Below are positions 60,801-64,000 of a DNA stretch of 64,000 bases, piece after piece. The notes beneath the pieces were generated by a model, which was not told where the DNA came from, ran no database searches, and was given only the letters and a program-made list of their open reading frames with translations. This stretch comes from Motacilla alba alba (Eukaryota > Chordata > Aves > Passeriformes > Motacillidae). The DNA is taken from the NCBI RefSeq assembly GCF_015832195.1, contig NC_052017.1:9376790-9440789 (forward strand). The letters are read 5' to 3'. Every line of letters begins with the position of its first letter. Within the stretch, counting starts at the first letter, position 1. The translations under genes were made by a program, and so were the position numbers.

Positions 60801-63770
60801 TGTTTTCACAAAAGACTAGTCCCGATGCTCTCCTCTCTTTTAAGTATCCACACCCAAAGTTTCCCTCGTAGATACTCTTAGGAAGATGGAAATGGAAGGA
60901 GAAAGCAGAGTGATGGGATTGTGGCAGAATGAATGCATAAGCAGCTTTACTACACAGAAAAGTTAAGGAAAACAGTCAAAGGATTCCAGAGAAAACAGCA
61001 GGTAACAAAAAGTAAATATTTATCATTACAAATAGTTTCATCCATTAAATGACTTTCTGTAGCACAGCAAGGTGGAATGATATTTGAATTTTACTTTTTT
61101 ATTAATTATTCAAATATATTAACCTACTTTCCAGGGTCACTCTTGGTAGTTCAGATTTATATAGCAGATTCAATTAATATTTACTAACTTAGAGACCAGC
61201 CTTCTATACCATTTCTATTTCTTTTCCAGATCAATCATCCCAGTGTGCCAGAAACTCACAACTATGATGCAAACGAAAGGCCTGTGTTGTGGTAACTCAA
61301 CACTGTAACTTGAACAAAACCAGGCTGAAGGCACAACCTAAAATGCACCAGTGATAAGCATTCACTTAAGGCAATTTTTAAGGTAATAAAAAGTAATCAT
61401 TCATACAGAAAACAATTCACTGTAATGTTAAAGTGGTGCACAAAAGTCTTCAAACTATTAATAAGGATCAGTGTAATTTTAACCATTCTCTTTGAATTCT
61501 CTCTTCTCCATAAATACAAGCAATTCAAGAGATTAATTTGCTATTTCTCTACATAACCCTTACCACTGAACTTAAGCAAACATGAGAAACCAACAAATTT
61601 CATGTTTAGTCTTTTAAATGTTGCTCCATATTAGAATCCTATGGCCATAAAAAAGCTCTATTTACTACAATTAACTGCAGTTCAGGTAGAAGCTCCATGG
61701 CGTTGTCTTTCTAGAATGTACAGGAACCTTTTCAGTTCTCTTATACAAAAAAAAGTCTTCCCGTGGCATTTCCTCCCATCTGACATAACTGTGAAGCCTT
61801 TTGGTCTCTGGTTTTGGAAAATTTGATTTAACACAATATCATATTATTCTTTTGTAGTAAACTTGTACGTGGAATTCTCAAGTATTCTGTATTACTTTCT
61901 ATTATATTCTTTACAACACTGGAAAGAAAATGACGTGAAGTTAAATATTGAGTCATTTCTTGCAACTGCTTTTCTGAGCTGGTGGAGGAAGAAAAAAAGT
62001 AAGAGGATTAAACAGGTCCCACACTATGATCATCATTCTCAATCCACCCCGGCAATTCTTGTACTGAAGAGAGAACATCAGATTCAGCGATAGGAAATTC
62101 AGGATGCTGTTCCCAAATTTCCTAACTGGTCTGCTTTGTGCAAAGAACTCCCCCTTTCTGTGCCATAGAGTTTAGAGATCTACTGATTAAATGCACTGAA
62201 ATTAAAATACTGTCTGCAAAAACTGGTAGAACTTGAGACCTGCAACCTCATCTTTCCAAAGGAGGGAGACAATGTTAGGGAATGTTTGTTAAAAACAAAA
62301 AATTTAATTTATGACAAAGCCTCAGTATTTGCTGGAGCATGTAACAGAGAATCAGAGCTATGTGGAAAAGACTGGAACTGGTGTAGGAGAGAACTTTACG
62401 CCGCTTATTTTAAGTAAGAGGCTTTAGTGTATGTTACCAAACATATTACATTTGTAGCTGCTTCAGTAAAATTCAGTAGTTGAAAAAGAAGATACATAAA
62501 TTGGTTCAAGTGAATCTAGTACACAAAACAGATGGCAGACAGACTTTTTCTATCTGTTGCAGGACTCTGAACTGATGCTAAGCACACCGTAATTCTACTC
62601 TGCTCTGCTTCTGCTTACTCTGTAGTGTAGTAGTTCTGATTTTTTTTTCTGCTAAGTTACAGATTTTGCCTGTATTCAATATACAGTGAGGTTAAAAAGG
62701 ATCTATTCCAAATGAGTCTTTTCAGCTTCTAAAATACCCTAGAAATACTACTTCCAAACTTTGCTCTATACTCCCTGGAACAGACATGAAATCACTAGTC
62801 AGTCATGTAAATTGTTTGGACTACTAAGGTTTAATTTGTTACCACTATGATTTAACTTAATTTTAACCTGAATTTCAGCAGACAAATCTGCAAAATGCAT
62901 GCAAAAAATACAAAGCTTGAAAACTGTATTCTCTGATTAATATTTTAGTCATCATTTCCAGAACCTTTCATCTAATAGCAATGCTGAAAACCAGCAAAAC
63001 TCAGTTAAGTTTCATGTATCTCTTTATGGTAGGGTTAACTTTATTACTGCTATCAATTACAACCAGGAACAGTACTTTGCTAACTTGAAATAAACTCCTA
63101 AACAAGTTATTTCACAGTCCCATAGTATAAATCCATAGAGAGTGAGAACATGATTTATTTCTATGTTTTACACAAGCAAATAAACCACCCTGCAAAAAAA
63201 AAAATCTGATAGAAATCTCATACAAGTATTCTGGCACTGTGACATCAACTGCACAGTATTGATTTCATGGTGAGGACTTCAGTACCTTCCAATCTCCAGC
63301 AACACCCTAAGCCAAAGCAGGCAAGTTGACCTGAACTTGTGGAAGTGGGTTGTTTCCCAGTTAGTTCCTTAAAATTCCTCATGCTAATCCCATACCATGT
63401 ATGGAAAACATCACGGAATAAAAACATGCAGCCTTTCAAGTCCAGGAAAGGAGCATTCTTTAAAGAAAAACCACACTGATTAAAGAATAATGTTTTATTA
63501 AATATATAGCTAAATACTATGCTGCTAAAAAAGTGGACCTTATATTACACGTCTTGAAAGGAGAGGAATTAAAGAGAAGATGGCACAATGTGTGTTAGTA
63601 AAGCAGTGTCACACTACCAAGCAAGACATGCTGGGACTCTGTGACAGAAGGGTATCCATGAGAACATAACTTACAGGCAGATTTCTTGCTGAGTCCAAGT
63701 ACAGAATAAGCAATGCAGAGGAAAGCCCATCATTAGCTTGGTCTTTATCAGCTCTAATGCTTGTTAGCAC
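45817..63770 (-). CDS. ESYT2: ESYT2, extended synaptotagmin-2 (C-terminal part, 5' exons outside window)
   Basis: E-Syt2 is anchored in the endoplasmic reticulum and tethers it to the plasma membrane. Its SMP domain transfers lipid, and its C2 domains bind calcium and phosphoinositides. Exons in order of transcription: 63675-63770, 56228-56290 (optional), 54239-54313, 53501-53587, 52620-52769, 51208-51596, 49016-49114, 48393-48524, 46965-47070, 45987-46036, 45817-45862 (TAG stop). All phases join, giving 430 residues with the optional exon or 409 without. The order is C2B domain, then a Ser/Pro-rich linker, then C2C with a basic patch (DKRRSGRRK) and the family-typical WTQWYDLTEDG near the end. 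The ER anchor, SMP and C2A domains must lie beyond the right edge. The sequence is very close to mammalian ESYT2 as I remember it; ESYT1 and ESYT3 fit less well because of the linker and [14 protein letters not shown] segment. Confidence 0.95.
45987..46036 (-). CDS. ESYT2: ESYT2 exon: C2C domain (50 nt)
   Basis: A small exon encoding [15 protein letters not shown], ending two bases into a Trp codon. Acceptor tccacag, donor gtaagt. Confidence 0.92.
46037..46964. other. ESYT2 intron
   Basis: No exon or repeat family recognised apart from the 16-bp direct repeat at 46898-46942 just before (on the transcribed strand, just after) an exon. Confidence 0.7.
46898..46942 (+). repeat. 16-bp exact direct repeat
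   Basis: taagctgtattaacag occurs at 46898-46913 and 46927-46942, with a partial third copy (cagctgtatt) between. Confidence 0.85.
46965..47070 (-). CDS. ESYT2: ESYT2 exon: C2C domain
   Basis: Encodes [20 protein letters not shown] and [14 protein letters not shown]. Acceptor cctgtcag, donor gtaagt. Confidence 0.94.
47071..48392. other. ESYT2 intron
   Basis: Contains a moderately GC-richer block (about 47970-48200) with short open frames on both strands but no recognised family. Confidence 0.65.
48393..48524 (-). CDS. ESYT2: ESYT2 exon: C2C basic patch
   Basis: Encodes [20 protein letters not shown] and [14 protein letters not shown]. The lysine/arginine cluster fits the known phosphoinositide binding of the ESYT2 C2C domain at the plasma membrane. 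Acceptor ctcccag, donor gtaggt. Confidence 0.94.
48525..49015. other. ESYT2 intron
   Basis: Short AT-rich intron, nothing recognised. Confidence 0.7.
49016..49114 (-). CDS. ESYT2: ESYT2 exon: start of C2C domain
   Basis: Encodes [20 protein letters not shown] followed by VHSC. Acceptor cctgcag, donor gtgagc. Confidence 0.94.
49115..51207. other. ESYT2 intron
   Basis: Contains an old CR1 copy at 50215-50622. Otherwise AT-rich with nothing recognised. Confidence 0.7.
50215..50622 (+). mobile_element. Diverged CR1 LINE fragment, sense orientation
   Basis: Weak but ordered similarity to CR1: acaagaggccatag, gtggttaagcactgg, atccttggagataaccaaaa, gtttggacaagg, and the end block gattctgtccaacctctatg followed by gattctatga. 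It appears much older than the other copies. Confidence 0.7.
51208..51596 (-). CDS. ESYT2: ESYT2 exon: linker between C2B and C2C
   Basis: The largest ESYT2 exon here (389 nt). It starts VLSLEK, continues with a Ser/Pro/Lys-rich low-conservation stretch and ends with the conserved [19 protein letters not shown] and a short helix LRQRLRQLE. Its 3' end is locally GC-rich. Donor gtacgg, acceptor tatccag. Confidence 0.94.
51597..52619. other. ESYT2 intron
   Basis: AT-rich intron, nothing recognised. Confidence 0.7.
52620..52769 (-). CDS. ESYT2: ESYT2 exon: end of C2B domain
   Basis: Encodes [18 protein letters not shown] and ends MKIALR. Acceptor ccttcag. The donor gtactc is weak (no G at +5), but the protein join to VLSLEK is exact for the family. 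Confidence 0.93.
52770..53500. other. ESYT2 intron
   Basis: AT-rich intron, nothing recognised. Confidence 0.7.
53501..53587 (-). CDS. ESYT2: ESYT2 exon: C2B domain
   Basis: Encodes [19 protein letters not shown], the conserved C2 core. Acceptor aacttcag, donor gtatgt, phase 0 at both ends. Confidence 0.94.
53692..54105 (+). mobile_element. CR1 LINE fragment, sense orientation
   Basis: Begins gcagagaagggcagcaaggc, continues through ggaacagctgagggagctgg, cagtgacaggacaag and gaatgggctgcccagggagg, and stops after gtgccacggtttagtt. The 3' terminus is missing. It fills most of the 651-base ESYT2 intron 53588-54238. Confidence 0.9.
54239..54313 (-). CDS. ESYT2: ESYT2 exon: C2B domain
   Basis: Begins SGKKIN and encodes [19 protein letters not shown]. 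Acceptor ttaccag. The donor gtaag is preceded by a second gtaag overlapping the exon end (AGTAAG|GTAAG); the frame requires the downstream one. Confidence 0.92.
54314..56227. other. ESYT2 intron between the optional exon and the next exon
   Basis: AT-rich intron without a recognised repeat. An 84-codon minus-strand frame near 55522-55776 has no convincing splice sites. Confidence 0.65.
56228..56290 (-). CDS. ESYT2: ESYT2 optional 21-codon exon in C2B
   Basis: A 63-nt exon encoding [20 protein letters not shown] after one Asn. Acceptor ctgacttaaaag, donor gtaactg, phase 0 at both ends. It matches the 21-residue insertion I remember between NLP and SGKK in some mammalian ESYT2 products. The neighbours 63675-63770 and 54239-54313 also join in frame without it, so it is probably alternatively spliced. 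It has no methionine and is too short to be noticed as an isolated open frame. Confidence 0.85.
57442..57512 (-). mobile_element. Short CR1 3' end fragment
   Basis: aaaatcacagaatattttga then gttggaagc and catcaagtccaac match the reverse complement of the CR1 3' end. Confidence 0.75.
57828..57988 (+). mobile_element. CR1 LINE 3' fragment, sense orientation
   Basis: Contains ccccatccctggaaatgttc, aaggccaggttgaatggggc and ctgcccatggcagaggggtt, and ends at tctgtggttccatgatt, the standard CR1 3' terminus. Confidence 0.9.
63675..63770 (-). CDS. ESYT2: ESYT2 exon: start of C2B domain
   Basis: Encodes [13 protein letters not shown] preceded by [12 protein letters not shown]. Acceptor gtttcag, donor gtaagt, phase 0 at both ends. 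It is the most upstream ESYT2 exon in the window. Confidence 0.94.
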
Positions 63771-64000
63771 CTGAAACAAAAACACACTGTAAGCCTTCCT
63801 GGAAACCAAGTATTACTATTTCTGTCCCATTTCTGAAAAAAACAAAAAAACCAAACAAAAAAAACCATCTCCCAAAAAGCAAATATTCACAAATTCAGAG
63901 CATGAAGCATAAAAAGTAAGTTTTCAAGACTCATACAGACATTTCAGAACCATTTGCATGGAAATTTGCACCCCATTTTCTACTTATTTTTTTAGATTGG

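Larger units (their letters stand above)
56291..63674. other. ESYT2 intron before the optional exon
   Basis: A 7.4-kb intron, AT-rich, with A/C-rich low complexity near 56398-56490 and two CR1 pieces (57442-57512 and 57828-57988). No exon seen. Confidence 0.65.

Overview
This window is vertebrate nuclear DNA, most likely from a bird. Genes are split into small exons with GT-AG introns. The interspersed repeats are mainly CR1 LINEs of the avian type, joined by fragments resembling avian endogenous-retrovirus LTRs. No bacterial, phage or CRISPR structure is present. The LTR types would fit a songbird, but the sequence alone does not settle the species.

Two protein-coding genes lie head to tail on the minus strand. 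NCAPG2 (condensin-II subunit G2) runs from a CpG-island promoter near 33.3-33.7 kb down past the left edge. I could place one untranslated exon and 23 coding exons. Every splice phase joins, giving 1029 codons without a stop. The remaining C-terminal part (roughly 115 residues by comparison with mammals) is outside the window. ESYT2 (extended synaptotagmin-2) enters from the right edge and ends at a TAG stop at 45817-45819. Its last ten constitutive coding exons, plus one isolated 21-codon exon that is probably alternatively spliced, encode the C2B domain, a proline/serine-rich linker and the C2C domain (430 residues with the optional exon). The long ESYT2 3' UTR probably occupies about 42.7-45.8 kb.

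The interval between the genes (about 34.2-42.7 kb) has no recognisable gene. It holds CR1 copies, a short GC-rich patch, and two RFX-type X-box palindromes 368 bp apart. The order ESYT2 then NCAPG2, both in the same direction, matches the human 7q36.3 arrangement as I know it, so this looks like conserved synteny.

The two proteins do unrelated jobs: mitotic chromosome compaction, and endoplasmic reticulum-plasma membrane tethering. Nothing suggests a joint system. The main points for follow-up are the isolated ESYT2 exon, a direct repeat flanking NCAPG2 exon 10, the paired X-boxes, a CR1 with a duplicated end abutting the NCAPG2 promoter, an aspartate-coding microsatellite, and a pair of adjacent palindromes in intron 2. 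Exon coordinates were derived by hand from splice signals and reading frame. UTR and repeat boundaries are approximate.
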